Below are positions 44,915 to 56,937 of a DNA stretch of 64,000 nucleotides, one piece after another. This stretch comes from Lasiosphaeria ovina. Lineage: Eukaryota; Ascomycota; Sordariomycetes; Sordariales; Lasiosphaeriaceae. The notes under the pieces were generated by a model. That model was given only the letters and a program-made list of their open reading frames with translations, was not told the DNA's origin and made no database searches. How positions within the stretch are numbered: position 1 is the stretch's first letter; each line of letters starts with the position of its first letter. A program made the translations under genes and the position numbers. The stretch lies in assembly GCA_033439765.1 (NCBI GenBank), contig JAULSN010000008.1, forward strand, positions 310,001 to 374,000, given 5' to 3'.

Positions 44915-47080
44915 CGTGACCGTTTGACTGGACTGGAGAGGTGAGTGGAGGGAATTGAGGGAGAGGCGGGAGAGGGAGAGCAGGAAGACGGCCAATATGC
45001 TACGAGAAAGAACACCCACAGGCAGAGACGAGGAGGAAGAGCCACAACGTCGTCAACATGGACTGGGAAATACCCAAGGCCTGTTCTGCTTCTTATTCAT
45101 ATTGGGCATTGCAGCAGCACATCGGACAACGGAGCGCGTTCCTGCCGCCCTGGCGGTCCAAGGCTCCGATATGAAGATCAAGAAATCCTTGCCAGGCCTC
45201 GGAATTCGGCGATGGAATATGGGCAATGAGCAGACCACAGAGCACAAACCGGAGACATGGCGTCCGTGCGTTCAAGGATCGCGCCAAGGAGAGAACCCGG
45301 CCCCTCGCTAACGCTGTTGTGTGGAGAACGAACCATCGGCTGTTAGTGCATCCCTGCTTCGGCGACGAACAATCAAGCTGCTAGGCTCCCAACGCCGAGC
45401 CGAGGTCTCTCGCGCTCCAACACCGGCTTTTGTCGTTGTCCAATCACGACGGGTCCCGTCGCCGAACCGCCGCGGCGAATGCATTTTGCGACATGGCCTG
45501 CGATCTCGCCCCGGATCTTCAGTTGGCCAAGTCGCTTCAGAGGCCCTGGTCCCGTTGCCGAACTGGCGAATGGCTTGTGTGTTGGTGAGATGCGTGGTAT
45601 CTTCGAAGTGAATCCGTTACCTGCTTGCTACCATCTTAAAGTCCAGATCTCGCCGACGCAGGACAATTTTGAGCCCAGGACAGTGTTGAACCGTAGTTGG
45701 GAAACGCGTAATTAAAAGATCAATGATGGTTGTGCGCTACGTCCCACACGTTTTGCCTTGCTGTCCCAACGTGTGTATAATCTCGCAACTTGGTGCCAGC
45801 GAAATGTCAGCCTGATCTTGTTCAAGGATCAAAACACCCTGAGGGGCCAAAGTTTGGTCGAGACTTTCGGCTGACCGAGGTCATGGAGCTTCCGTCAGGA
45901 ATGTGGGGCGGGGCACCGCACTTTCCGTCGAGAGAGACCAGAGGGACGGGCATAATCTTTAGTTCCCAAATTTCCATCTGTTCGCTTTCCAGCTGTTTCT
46001 TCCCTCGTCTCCAAATCGAGAATCTCGTACATCGGCGATCCAGACGACACCCCATTTTCTTTTTACAACTGGCTACCAATCGAGTCCGCTTACCTTCTTT
46101 TCTTGCTTTCCCAACCACATCCACGAAAGGGCGTTTGGGAGCTGGTTTTACACGCCCAATTATTTGAGATGGCGGGCTTTCGCAAAAAATTCGGCCTTTC
46201 TGCAAGGAAGACCTGTGTAGTACAGTGGTCAGGCGAGTAATTTGCTGGCACCTTCCGTCCTATCCTGTCGTTGCTAACAGATTGGAGCCCAGGGCGCTGC
46301 AACTCCTCCCCCAGTGGCTTTCACGGCTGTTACCGAACGAAATGCGACAAGAATCTGTCTAGCGAGGGTCGACTTCCCAACACCAACCGGCTACCCATAA
46401 AGCACTCAGTAGGAGTTCTGTTGAGCGAGCCTTTCGGGTATCCAGACCCAGTAGCAATACCCCCCCGGCCCAGCCCACGTCAGTACCACAACCTGGGCGT
46501 GATGGCGAGATGCCTGCAGCTTCACGAGAAGGCGCAGTGTGGTTTCAACGAGACCATCTCCCTCGGCCGATAACCAAGCAATATGGCAGGGCTATGGATC
46601 TACCAGGTCTACATTGTATGTTTCTTTGACTGCTCTTGTCAGCTCATCACTTGGGTCTTCCTCTCGGTTCTTGCTTGTTCTCGCCATGTTCGAGATTTTC
46701 TAGCCAAAATGCTAATTCACGTCGACATGCAGACCTCTCAGACAGTTTATCCTATCATCTCGAACCCTCCCAGGCTCAATCTAGTTGGGATCTCAACCTT
46801 TGCCTCCTCGCACACGCCAGTTTGTCCCGTCTCGTACTCTGAGCCGTTCCACAGAGCAACCAACACCTGCTACATCACAGATCTGTCATACCGATCCACG
46901 CCATGCATTCTAGAATGAATACACATTGGCGGCAGGTGGTGTCCAAAGACCGCAGGAACCTGGAAGAATCGAGGAAGCGGGACGGACACCACCGAAGCCC
47001 AGATCCCACAGGAGCCAGCTCGGGATTTTTGGTGAGGAAAGTCGCTGCACGAAGCTACGTCACCGCGAATTCTCGTCACC
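44915..47080. other. Intergenic, no supported gene
   Basis: 2.2 kb upstream of the exporter. Open frames up to 127 codons lack domains or consistent splicing. The plus-strand frame at 46583-46918 has a hydrophobic start but nothing recognisable. Confidence 0.4.
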
Positions 47081-47091
47081 GCCCTGGGGCG

Positions 47092-47475
47092 GCGTTAAAA
47101 TCATCTCGCCCAAGCTGATGGCGTTAAAGTGAGCATGGTCTGTGACGGCCGGTTTTCCGGCTGTTACATTTATAACATGGCCGAACTGGCGGCCCTAAAC
47201 TCAGCATGACGCGCTTACTCCTTAGCAGTGCGTAGGTAGAGGGCCGAACTGAGGGCGTTAAGCTTAGTTGCCTGTGACAGTCGGTTTCCCGGCTGTTACA
47301 TTTATAACATGGGCCGAACTGGCGGCCCTAAACTCAGCATGACGCGCTTGCTCCTTAGCAGCGCGTATTGAGAGAGCCGAGCTGAGGGCGTTAAACTTAA
47401 TTGCCTGTGGCAGCCAGTTTCCCGGCTGTTACATTTATAACGCGGCCGAACTAGCGGCCCTAAACTCAGCATGGC
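47092..47475. repeat. 132-bp tandem repeat, about 2.5-3 units
   Basis: Units start at 47141, 47273 and 47406 (TGTGACGG / TGTGACAG / TGTGGCAG, followed by CCGGCTGTTACATTTATAAC). Period is 132-133 bp. Each unit contains GGCCGAACTGGCGGCCC, a near-palindrome, and CTAAACTCAGCATG. A partial unit (GATGGCGTTAAAGTGAGCATG) precedes them. Differences between units are mostly transitions. Confidence 0.9.
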
Positions 47476-47737
47476 TGGTTTCCTCTGGAAGTCGGGATCT
47501 ACAGGGTTGTGTTTAAGGCGTTGGGCTTAGTATGATCGGCTCACTAATAGTCTCCTGAGCCTCTGCCACGGGATGGCCGATATTGACAAGATTAAGACGG
47601 GGCAAAATGAAGATCAGGGACTCAGCGTTGGTAACTACGGAAAATGTGCCTAGACCTAAGGTTCCTAATATCGCGTATGAAGGGGAAGCGTATAGAACCC
47701 CCCGCCAGTCCATTCCAACCGCCTTCAGCTCAGTTAA

Positions 47738-50073
47738 TTACTTGAGCATTTTCGCTTTCTCTTCGCTTTCGACAATTGCGCGGTCCAAACAGCCCATGCA
47801 GTCTACGACCATCTGTTGTGACGCTGGAATGCGGGCTTCAGCGTCCAAGGTCAGCTCCTCGCGTTCATTCCAGTATCGACGAATAGACACCAATGATTCG
47901 CCTTGCTTGGAAAATATGTCGTGCATTCTGTTATCGAAGCCAGGTAGAGCTGCCATCGCGGGGACAAGTGTCGAAAGCTCAGAAAATTTGTCCTCATCAG
48001 CGGTGCATTTCGCTGCCATGTTGGTGTAAAATTCCTTGGCACTAGCAATCTTTTTGTTGAGATGTTCCAGCCAGGAATTGATCTCTTGACAAGCCGTCCT
48101 TATATTTTGGAGGACGTTCAACCTTTCGGTCAGAGACTCGTTTATCGAAACTTTTAAGCTTTTCAAGTCCAGGGCCACCTGTTTGTGTTCTTTAGCACAG
48201 CGCATCAGACCCTTTGCAACGCGGCGGAGTTCTTTTGCATAAGCCTCCATCTCACCCGCACCATGCTCGATGTCGTTGATCCGCGGGATCATTTCGGCCG
48301 TCTTCATGGTTTTTGGTACTGCGCTCCCCGGCTCCGAGTCGAAGATAAGTTTAAGAGCGGGCATTTCAGGTAGGTTTTGCTCGCGATTTGCCGCCTCTAG
48401 TGTCGGTTGGAGAGAAGCAAGAGTGACTTTGCAATGTATCGCCATATTCGCGCGTTTATGAAACAATGAACGGAGCCACCGTTTGACGGTCTTTGGAAAG
48501 ACGGCGCTTTCTAGACTAGAGCCGCAAACAAGGCGGAATGCCGTAACTATAGCGTACAACCCGCTGTTGATTTCGATGTCTTGATCCTGGGCACAAGCGA
48601 GTTGTTCTACAGCCCAGACGCTCCATACATCTTCAGTCTCGTTTCCTGGCAAGAACTGTTTGATGAACGATTCAATAATATTCTTGACTTCCCGTAGGTG
48701 TGTGTCAGAAGCTTTCGAATCTATGATGAATACTTTCCGAGCCTTGGTGTCCACCTTTACCACAACCCAGTGCTCTTCCTTTTTATTTGTTCTTCCAATT
48801 CCAATGGGGAGAACGATTGGGAGAATGAATTTGTCGATCTCCGTCAAGTGAGAATTGAAAAGGTCTGCCAGGCTTGACCGATCACCGCCTTGGGTTGAAA
48901 TCAAAGCGGGATTGATTGTGGCGGACTCGGGCACATGTGATAGGAGCCACTGCAGAATTGTATTTATAGTATAGCCAGTGAGCTTACTATTGGGGACATG
49001 TAGACGTAGGTCGTTGATCGACTTGTCTATTAGTGCAACTCGGTCGACTGTCTTTGCCTTCTTGTTCAAATGGTTGCCTGCCAGGTGATCTTGTGGTGAA
49101 TTCCAAGAATTGTCCGGGGTGGAGCAAGGCACCGGAGGAGGTGAGACAGAGCTGCGCGAACGCTTCCGAGACGAAGTGTCTATAGCTTTGGTGCCTCTGG
49201 TGTCGATAGACAATTTCTCGTGATTAGGGTCTATAACTCGGCCGTCTCGAAAGCCAGGGAGGGGAATGCTATCAGGCTCCTTGTTCCGAGCTTGGTCACT
49301 GGCAGCCTCAGTGGCAGGTCCAGTGAATATAGAATCCTGGGCAATGTCTTTGAATTTATGTTCTGGCTTGGAGTGTTCTGATGCTGAAGCGGAACTGTGA
49401 GCTGAAATGAAAAGCAATTAGAGATATTCAAGTGAATAGTCAGCGCGTGAAAGGAGATCTCACTCTCAGACAGCAATCTCGCTTTCACGAAGTCGCAAGC
49501 CTTGAAAACATGGAGAGCATCTGATCGTGCAAATACAAGATGTGACTGATTCGTGTGCTTCTCGCCTACGACGGAAAGGCGGCCCGTGTAAACCTCCAAC
49601 AGGTTTTTATAAACGGTTTGGAGGGACGAGTGAACGTCGTTGTTATCATCATTGGCGTTCTTCAGCCAATTTGTCAGCAATAGGGCGGCAGAGGGGGACG
49701 TCAAAATGATTGAACCGAAGTAGAGGCAAAGAATGGCCCAGGAAGGCAAGCCCAAAATTTCAGTGATTTTCTTGAGCTTGAGCTCTTGGGCTGTGTTTCC
49801 GCCTAGGACCCCCTTGAATTCGGCGTACAATGCAACGTGGATGTTATTGGCGGAGAACTCGTTGTTGACCCAGCTGGGAAAATTTTCATTTTCCCCCAGT
49901 TCTGGGGGCTTCGATTCGAATTCCTTCACCATGCCCCACCATAATGCCTTGATAACTTTCTCGTTGACAGGGTTAGGCTTTTTGAAGTAGTTGGAAAAGT
50001 CGCGAGCAGCTTTCAAAAGCCATTTGTCTTCCACGGGGTCCAGGCCGAGTGTGTCGACTTCGGGGGAAGCCAT
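47738..50073 (-). CDS. Ulp1-like (C48) protein, Cys-to-Ser active site
   Basis: Two exons, 50073-49464 and 49401-47738, with a 62-nt intron, encode 757 residues. The N-terminal 200 residues are helical with one hydrophobic stretch (GLPSWAILCLYFGSIILTSPS). Ser-rich linkers follow to about residue 300. Residues 330-500 look like a C48 (SUMO/ubiquitin-like) protease: HWVVVKVDTKARKVFIIDSK gives the His (about 414) and Asp (about 430) pair. Then WAVEQLACAQDQDIEINSGLYAI aligns with the Q...(D/N)-C-G nucleophile loop of the family, but Ser occupies the Cys position (about 481). The C terminus (about 580-740) is coiled coil. Either it is a pseudoprotease that only binds its target, or it has an unusual serine nucleophile. 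Neighbours give no clue. Confidence 0.75.
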
Positions 50074-50659
50074 TCCGGAGAATTACTTCGCTTTGGCAAA
50101 GCGAGGACTAAAAATGTGGCAAATTCCTCGTGTCAAACCCGGTAGAGTAAAGAAATGATGCCCACGACTTCTGGACGCTGGAAGATGGAAGAAGAATTGG
50201 TGCTTGCGATTCGAATTCGGGGCGGGGTGAGTTGCGTGACGAAAGCAGAGAGGAAGGCGGCACTCACGCCGAAGAAGATTTTTGGTTTTATTGTAGAGGA
50301 GAAGTGCAAGGAAAGTGGTCCTGTCACGAGCACATGCAGGGTGTGGGGAAGGCAGGGCGTAGAGGGGTGAGGAAGGAACGAAGTCGTGGCCGCATGATTC
50401 AAGCATGAGGGTTGTGGTTGCTGGGATACCATTAATTACGTGAAATCGTGCCCAAATTAATTACAGTTCTACCTGTAAAATTACTGCGCTTGGCAGGAAG
50501 GAGCGACGTCTACCCACTGAGCTCCGTAAAAAGTGAGACTCGATCCCCGACTTCCGCTGGAAGTTGTCGTTCCTTCTTGTCCCCTCCACACCGGCACCGG
50601 ACAGTTGGAGAATTTGAGTGCTGTCGTTTTCGTCTAGTACAATGTCGTCGGACTCAATC
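50074..50659. other. 5' flank of C48-like gene
   Basis: No gene seen. It contains the promoter of the C48-like gene (minus) and the downstream end of the partial SDR copy. Confidence 0.35.
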
Positions 50660-50960
50660 AAACGTAGCTCTGGGTTAGAGGCACCGCCGTGACCTGGAAT
50701 CGCTTCATCAAGTCATCTGCCTCGTGTGCGTCCCATTTCTGGGGTTGGGCTGTGATACCTGCAAATACAACATGCCGTCGGCTTTTTTGGCGGCACAACA
50801 GACCAGAGAAATAATTCCCGGACAGCCAGATTTGACAAATACATGCAGCTTTGATGTCTGGTTGCTACAGGAAGTCCTCGACTGCCTTCTTTGTGGTGTC
50901 TTCGTCTTTGGAGTCAAGCTCACCAATTTTGGACCCAGTCTTGGCGGTGCGCTAGAGGGG
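50660..50960 (-). pseudogene. Second, partial SDR copy
   Basis: Matches the middle of the SDR remnant at 51.1-52.0 kb. The minus strand reads a Lys/Asp-rich SKDEDTTKKAVEDFL-like segment, a hydrophobic stretch, then AQPQKWDAHEADDLMKRF. This corresponds to the VDHKDEDNIKKAAQNLLQQ and VQPQKWDAHQADDLMERF segments of the other copy. It has neither N nor C terminus. It is probably a local duplication, now decayed with frame changes. Confidence 0.5.
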
Positions 50961-51099
50961 GCTCTACGCTCATTCTGCATCGGTTTATTCTTGTGGGTGT
51001 TGCATTTTCATGCTTCCGCCCTCCCGTTAATGCCCACCAAAGAAAGAACGAACCAACAGCAGAATCACGTTGATCACCCTACTAACCAAGCCCTTCGAC

Positions 51100-51977
51100 A
51101 CCTCGGACGGCATTACCTCCTTCCTAAATCTCCTCCGTCTCGCTTGAAGTCGATGGCCAGTGTCTTGACCTGCTGGTTGGCCGCGGACTCTGCCATGCGA
51201 TAGCCGATGAAGTTTCCCGTGTGGTTGGGGACTGCGACGTTTGATTAATGTCAACCGTGGATATGGAATGTGTCTCACAACTAATGCTCCCCGAGTCGGA
51301 TGTGATGTAGGTGATTCTCCCTGTGCCGTCTTTGGTAAGGAGTGGGAGAAAATGCTTGGTGACGAGAAAGGGCCCCTGGAGCTGTTAGCAAAGACAGCAG
51401 GAAACTGAACGATCGGGGCAAGTACTCACACAACGACCATGACTTGGAACCGCTCCATCAAGTCATCGGCCTGGTGTGCATCCCACTTTTGGGGCTGAAC
51501 TTCATACCTGCATAGACACTCGGAGGTCAGCGGTTTGGTGGAAGATGGAAACAGCTAGCCAGGAACTATATTACAGACCGCCAGAGTTTACCAAGACATC
51601 GAGCTTAATGTCTTGCTGCAACAAATTTTGCGCCGCCTTCTTGATGTTGTCCTCGTCCTTGTGGTCGACCTCGATTATTCTAGACCCAGTCTCTTTTGAG
51701 CTTTACCCTGGTCCTCAGTTAGTGGCCGTAACTTGAGTCGCGACATATGACCCGCATGTAGACGGCCGTCTTCTTAGGTCTGCGATGGATGCATCACTGG
51801 CCGCTAGTGTTTCGGGCTGGATCGACCCTATGGTGTTCCAGCCGCGGGCCTCGAACGTGCGGATAAGCTGGAGGCCGATGCCTCGGTTTGCGCCTGTGTG
51901 TCTGGTGAGCCGAGAGAACCGGGCGACAAGGAAAAGGGTCACAGACCGACGACCAGCACGGTCTTGGCGGCTGACAT
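51100..51977 (-). pseudogene. Short-chain dehydrogenase, C-terminally lost
   Basis: NAD(P)-dependent oxidoreductase remnant. ATG 51977 begins MSAAKTVLVVG. A 58-nt intron then splits the glycine-rich motif (GANRGIG, G-x3-G-x-G), followed by LQLIRTFEARGWNTIGS. Further spliceable blocks follow: EVDHKDEDNIKKAAQNLL, KLDVLVNSG, KWDAHQADDLMERF, LVTKHFLPLLTKDGTGRI and YITSDSGSIS. The active-site region comes next, NFIGYRMAESAANQQVKTLA (Y-x3-S instead of the usual Y-x3-K). After about 51130 the sequence no longer resembles an SDR, so the substrate-binding end is missing. A partial second copy follows directly. Confidence 0.6.
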
Positions 51978-52898
51978 GGTGGCTATGGCCTTTTCCTATA
52001 ATGCGGACCGAGACCGCGGAGCACCTTGGACGAGACCATAGAGCGATGGATACTTCTGAAAACTACCGTGCCTGAATGTTTGCAGCCTTCAGTGCTGTTC
52101 CTGGGAATTACGCGGGAGACGGGCGACGGGACGCTGAAGCCGTGAGAGTTAAAAGAAATGTTTGCATGGCATCGCCGGGCATGAAGTGAGGGAGCCGTGG
52201 CCGCTGGTCAGCCAAACGGGCTGCAGACGATGCGTTGTGGTCAAGCAGACGACTGCCAGACCACAAATGCAAGTTGAACGGGCAGCTGGCTTGGGTCCGC
52301 CCCTCTTCAGTTAATTCCGAACAACATGCTAAGGTGGCAACGTTTACTTAATTTACTATCTAGATTTAGGAATTTGACCATACAACTTCGAGGGATGGAG
52401 TGCGAAGTCACTTGTACCGAACAAAGGCTATGAATTGAAGCTCAAATTGTATCCCAACTTTCGTCCCTTCTTTCCGCACGGTACTACTGTAGGTAATTAC
52501 AGGATCCGAAAGCCTTCGCAATTTGGTTGCCCCTCTTTGCGAGACATGCAGTAGTCAGGGTGTAATCCTGTGCCGACGACTACCACATATCAACGACCGG
52601 CCATTCAGCGGCAGGCAATGCAGCCAAGACAACACCTATCCCCAACCTCTGCTTCAAGGAAGGGTCGACAAGGTATGTGAGAGCGTGATCTTCAGGTCAA
52701 ACGTGGGAAGTTATGAATGGTTGTGGCCGTAATCAGCAGCTTCTATCGGCAGATGGATCAACCCCAAGGTTATCTTGGCGCCTCAACTTCCAGGAGCAGT
52801 GTGCTTGACTGAGACACGCTAACTCTCCCGATTCCTTCAAGTACATTTGACCTGTTACTCTCTATTTTCTCTCGTCTAGGTACCTAGGCTCCTCCACC
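51978..52898. other. Intergenic, no gene seen
   Basis: Spacer between the divergent SDR remnant and the decayed oxygenase. No domain-bearing frame or repeat stands out. Confidence 0.4.
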
Positions 52899-53982
52899 AT
52901 GCTGGCCACCGTCTCGTTTATTGCCGACCTCTCCCGGTACGAAACCGAGAAACCCTATGAGCTCATTGGGTTCTCGGAGAGGGAGGTGCCAGAGGAAGAA
53001 TGGACCAACATAGTCTACAAGAATTGCGACTCAGTCCAAGTCCATGTCGGTGACCTGGGACAGCGCCGTCATTGGACGAACAAGGTTTCACTTGGATCAA
53101 ACATGCCTCCAACTACATTGCAGACACGGCGCCATTTACTTCCGTCGCACAAGACAATGGGGTCGTGGAAGCCTTTCTGGAAGAGTCAATGACCCTGACC
53201 AAAAAGGTAACCGAGGCAAGCAATGTATTTGTCTACGACTGGCGGGTAAGCACATGCCACATAGTTACGGCCCTGGCCCAGCCGAAGGCTAACAATTAAT
53301 ATCGTATCCGCAATTTCGATTAGTACCGAAAGAACGGCGCCGTTTACGATGACCGGAGAATCACCAACGAGTTTCAAAACACGAGATACTTCATGTACGC
53401 CCCAATTGGGAATGCTCACGGCGGTAAGAAACCACCATTTGCTTGGGGAGGCTTGCTAGGACTGGAATATGGACCACCATCACTTCTTTCCAATTGCTAT
53501 ACAGACGGACTGACGAGAAGCGGCGAAGATTACTCGTATCAAGGAGGACTCGGCCGCATCTTTCTTCATCTCACCGAGTCTGAAATGGACAAGTTTTTGA
53601 AGGGCGGTTCTCGCATTCGGCTCATGAAGTAGGTAACCCTTCCCCAGGTCTAGTTACAAATGACCAGGACCCGAAGTCCAGGGTGGTTACTTGCATAGGT
53701 ATTTGGCTGACAGTCGACATCTGGAAAGTCTCTGGCGCCCCTTGAAAACCGTCGAGAACGCGCCATTAGACCTTGTCGACCGTCGCTCAGTCGAGAGTGG
53801 GGACATTATCGAGGTCTAATTACAAGGTTCTTCCCAGCGTCGTTGAGTTCGAAATCTGCATCCGCCAAAGGGACCACCATAAGTGGTACTTTATCTCGAA
53901 GTAGTCGCCCGAGGATGCGCTGTTGTTTGTGCAGTGGGAGGAAAGGTCCACCCCAACCGATTCTCGTGCTCATTGCCTATGA
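52899..53982 (+). pseudogene. Second CmcJ-like oxygenase, decayed
   Basis: A paralogue-like relative of the intact gene at 16.5-18.1 kb. ATG 52899 opens MLATVSFIADLSRYETEKPYE. A one-base loss near 53045-53075 separates NCDSVQVH from the family's L-D-x-x-G-F-x-x-x-K-H block (LDEQGFTWIKHAS). Further blocks are VTEASNVFVYDWR | YRKNG, then APIGNAHGD with an H-x-D pair formed at a splice, GRIFLHLTESEMDKFLKGG, and NLWRPLKTVENAPLDLVDRR. After DIIEV the frame shifts again and a TAG (53909-53911) follows FISK before SPEDALLFVQWEE. Two shifts and one nonsense codon make it non-functional. Confidence 0.65.
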
Positions 53983-54549
53983 CTGATGTACCGCCCCTCC
54001 GTGGTCGCTAACAAGTGTTTTGCGGGCAGTGTGCGTTCCTCATGCGTCCCTCGGTAGCCCTGCCAGTGTTATCGGCAGCACACCCCGCAAGTCCGTCGAG
54101 GTTCGCATGATTGTGATTTCGTGATTCAAGATGGGACTATGTGACTATTTACGAGAGCTAATATGTCCTTTATGTATTTACCATGTAGTTCTCTTTGGTG
54201 TGTATGGATAATGGCAATGGAACACTACAATTTGATGATCGACAACAATTGCATTCTTCAACAAATGGTGAACTAATTAAATTCCTGACCAAGATGCGAG
54301 ATAGGTAGTCGCAGTGGACAGGGGGTGACATCTGTCAATTCGAGCAAATTCAGAGAGCCCAAAAACACGATCAAGCTCAAAGACCACGGCTCTTAACAAA
54401 TTTAAGGATGAAAACAGATACTTCACAAGGCGCACGTATATGTGTCAACATTGAGGACAATTAATTGTGTAATGAAAGGGGCGAGTGATGGACTAACTCC
54501 TCGTGTCTTCCCACAACACACTCAGTGCTTTGCTGACATTTCAAACCGG
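53983..54549. other. Intergenic, no gene seen
   Basis: AT-richer stretch between two pseudogenes, with no domains. Confidence 0.4.
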
Positions 54550-55262
54550 GCCCTGATGTTCCCGGCGCCAGAATAAGGCGTGCAGGACATGTCGGTGATG
54601 TGTCGGAGTCGAGCGACGGAGAGGCAGCTCCTCCGCGGCTGGGCCAGCGAGGGTCGCTGGACTTGGGACGGCAGCGTGGCCTGCGTCAACTGGCCCTGAC
54701 CCGAAACCCCGTTGTCACCTGCGTGTACCTGCGCGCCGGCACCGCCGTCAACATCGTGCCCGACACGGTCGACCTGAAGATCGAGGTGCGCAGCTACCGG
54801 CCCGAGGTGCGCGCGGCCGTGGTGGCGGCCGTCAAGCGCGTCATCCGCTCCGAGTCCGCGGCGCCGGGGCCACCGCGCGAGCCCGACATTATGCAGACGC
54901 TGGACATCCCGGCGATCGTCAACGACGACGCCGTGGTGCAGACTCTGGCGCGGGCGTTTGGTGCGCACTTCCCCGGCGACGGCCGCGTGTCCGACATGGC
55001 GCGCGACACGGCCAGCGACGACTTTGCCGTCTTCGCCGAGGAGCTGGCCGTGCCCTGCACCTACTGGAACTTTTGCGGCACCGACGAGGCCACGTGGGAC
55101 CTCGCCCAGCGCGACGGTACCCTGGCTGACCTAGCCCGCCGGGAGCTCGCCGCACTTCGCCCCGGCACATCGAGCCGACGATCCAGACCGGCACCGACGC
55201 CATGGCGCTGGCGGCCTTGATGTTTCTGGGAAGAAAACGCGGGCATGGGCTGGCGCGGCCGC
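54550..55262 (+). pseudogene. M20 peptidase/amidohydrolase fragment
   Basis: Only the dimerisation and C-terminal catalytic parts of an M20D-type amidohydrolase remain. AGTAVNIVPDTVDLKIEVRS is the typical lid-domain strand. VNDDAVVQTLARAFG and ASDDFAVFAEELAVP follow (S-D-D-F replaces the usual S-E-D-F), then YWNFCGTD. A one-base change before 55150 moves the last piece (EPTIQTGTDAMALAALMF) to another frame. The first 200-odd residues with the metal ligands are gone. High GC contrasts with the AT-richer left flank. Confidence 0.6.
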
Positions 55263-55548
55263 GGCATTGATAAAACGGTAAGTAAGTCTACATACTCTAG
55301 CTAGGGTCCAAGAATCATTCGTCGATCAGCCTTCGCGCTCTGGTGATGTTGGTCAACGTGCCTAAAAGGAGAAAAAGAAACAGTCCCCTCACCGTAGAAT
55401 GATTACATCTTCAAAGAGGCTCCAACTCGCACATGACCAAACCGCACGCTACATATTGGTCCGACCAAATGCAACCAACCAAAAGGCAGGATCAACGCAA
55501 TGAGTCGTCACAAAAGAAATTGGACAATGCCACTTCCCCTGCGCACTT

Positions 55549-56330
55549 CTAAAGATACACGCGCACAAAGTTCCATACGCGCGACAGCTGCACATAGGAG
55601 TAATACACGGCGCCCTGCGTGAGGAGCAGGCCGAGCTCGCGGAAGTTCATGCCAAACAGGCCCGTCCTCAGCGACAGCGGCAGGTAAAAGAAGGCGAGCA
55701 GGGCCAGCGTCCTGGTCTGCTCGCCCTGGTGCTTGGTCTTGCGCGTCTCCTCTGGCATAGCGTCGTTGGTGACGAGGCTGACGCCCTCGAGGCACCGCGC
55801 CGACAGCGTGCGGCACAGCGCGAGCAAGTACGCAAAGTCGTCGACCAGCGCGTTGTGCACGGCGGCCACGGCCGCCGCGCGCGGATCCGACTCGGCCATG
55901 GTCGGCCACTGCCACTTTCTGCCACTGCCGCTGCCGGCGCAGGAAGCGCGCGTTCTCCTCGAGCCCCTGGGCGTGGCTGTCGAGCAGCTCGCGCGCGTGT
56001 TTGAGGTTGGTGATGGAGAAGTCGGCGCCGGCCGCGCGCGGCAAGTACGACTCCTGCCGGATCAGCTGGGTCATGTAGTTGAGGAACTGCTTCTCCAACG
56101 TGGCCGCGAAGGTCAGCAGCTCCGACAGCGCGTATAGCGCGTCGACGCGCATGGCGTCACCGTCCAGCTGCGACCCGTAGTGCTCCGGCAACAGGCTGGC
56201 GCTTTGGAACAGGCTCCCGGTCAGCCGGTTCGCTGCCGCCGGCAGGTCGCCTGCTTGTTGCAGGGTGTGGTAGGGGTGGTCTCAATCCACGGGCCTTGAG
56301 GGCACGGTTCAGCTCTTTGCCAACGTCGGA
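55549..56330 (-). pseudogene. CorA-like membrane protein, frameshifted
   Basis: The C-terminal frame (55549-55899) ends LLAFFYLPLSLRTGLFGMNF, then a second span and the stop. The GMN signature after the first transmembrane helix is the hallmark of the CorA Mg2+ channel family. The upstream frame (56300-55930) has the helical cytosolic part (TFAATLEKQFLNYMTQLI, NLKHARELLDSHAQGLEENA). The two meet near 55900-55930 with a frame change and no convincing intron, so it is decayed or contains a sequence error. The usual long N-terminal domain is not found. Confidence 0.5.
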
Positions 56331-56464
56331 CCAGATAGTTGCTAGACGAAAACGGGGAAGTGTGAGCCATTGCCATACGGCCAGCTGGGGAAGCCCGAGA
56401 CGGTGAGGTGAGCCGGGACAATCCTGTAACCATCTACGGGAAAGTGCTGACTGTGATCTTGCAG

Positions 56465-56708
56465 GATGATGTTCGACATGGCGCTGCGCTACTTCCCCGC
56501 CGGCGAAAAGTACTTCCAGAGCGAGCGGGCTCGCACGCTGTTCCTGCAGTCCCTGTTCCTGGCGCAGGCAGGGGAGCCGGACGAAGCGGCTGCTGCTGCG
56601 CGCGAGGCTGACGGGCTGTACCGCGAGCTAAGGCCGGAGAGATCGAAGGGGGTGGCGCGGCTGGGCAGGCAGGATTTCGATGAGATTGTCATCATCATGT
56701 CGAGATGA
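56465..56708 (+). pseudogene. TPR-protein C-terminal fragment
   Basis: One exon after a plausible CTTGCAG acceptor (56458-56464), reading FDMALRYFPAGEKYFQSERA, LFLQSLFLAQAGEPDEAAAA and LYRELRPERSK to a TGA at 56706-56708. This resembles the tail of fungal TPR-repeat proteins, including those ending NB-ARC receptors. A short preceding exon (about 56365-56400) may join it. The rest of the protein is absent, the adjacent CorA-like gene lies where it would be, and no start is visible. Confidence 0.4.
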
Positions 56709-56937
56709 GTGCTGCTGCTGGCTTTGCTGTCTTTGTGTGGTACTGCATCTTGCTTAATTTCATCTGGTTGTTCGTTTGTACCTGACTTTCGTTGTTGTCT
56801 TCCATCGTCTACCTAGTCTCCCTCTCCTTTTTTTTTGATGCCAGTTTCCATAGAATTATGACATGAAGGGGGTTGCACTACTCAAAAATGACGGATAAAA
56901 CCCTCAAATTTCATCATACTACATACAGCCACTAGCC

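Noticed and set aside
46583..46918. 111-codon open frame with hydrophobic start
   Set aside because: No convincing signal peptide cleavage, domain, or supporting splice. It sits in a long intergenic region.
47092..47475. CRISPR-like array
   Set aside because: Regular repeats, but the units are 132 bp with no unique spacers, and this is a fungal genome.
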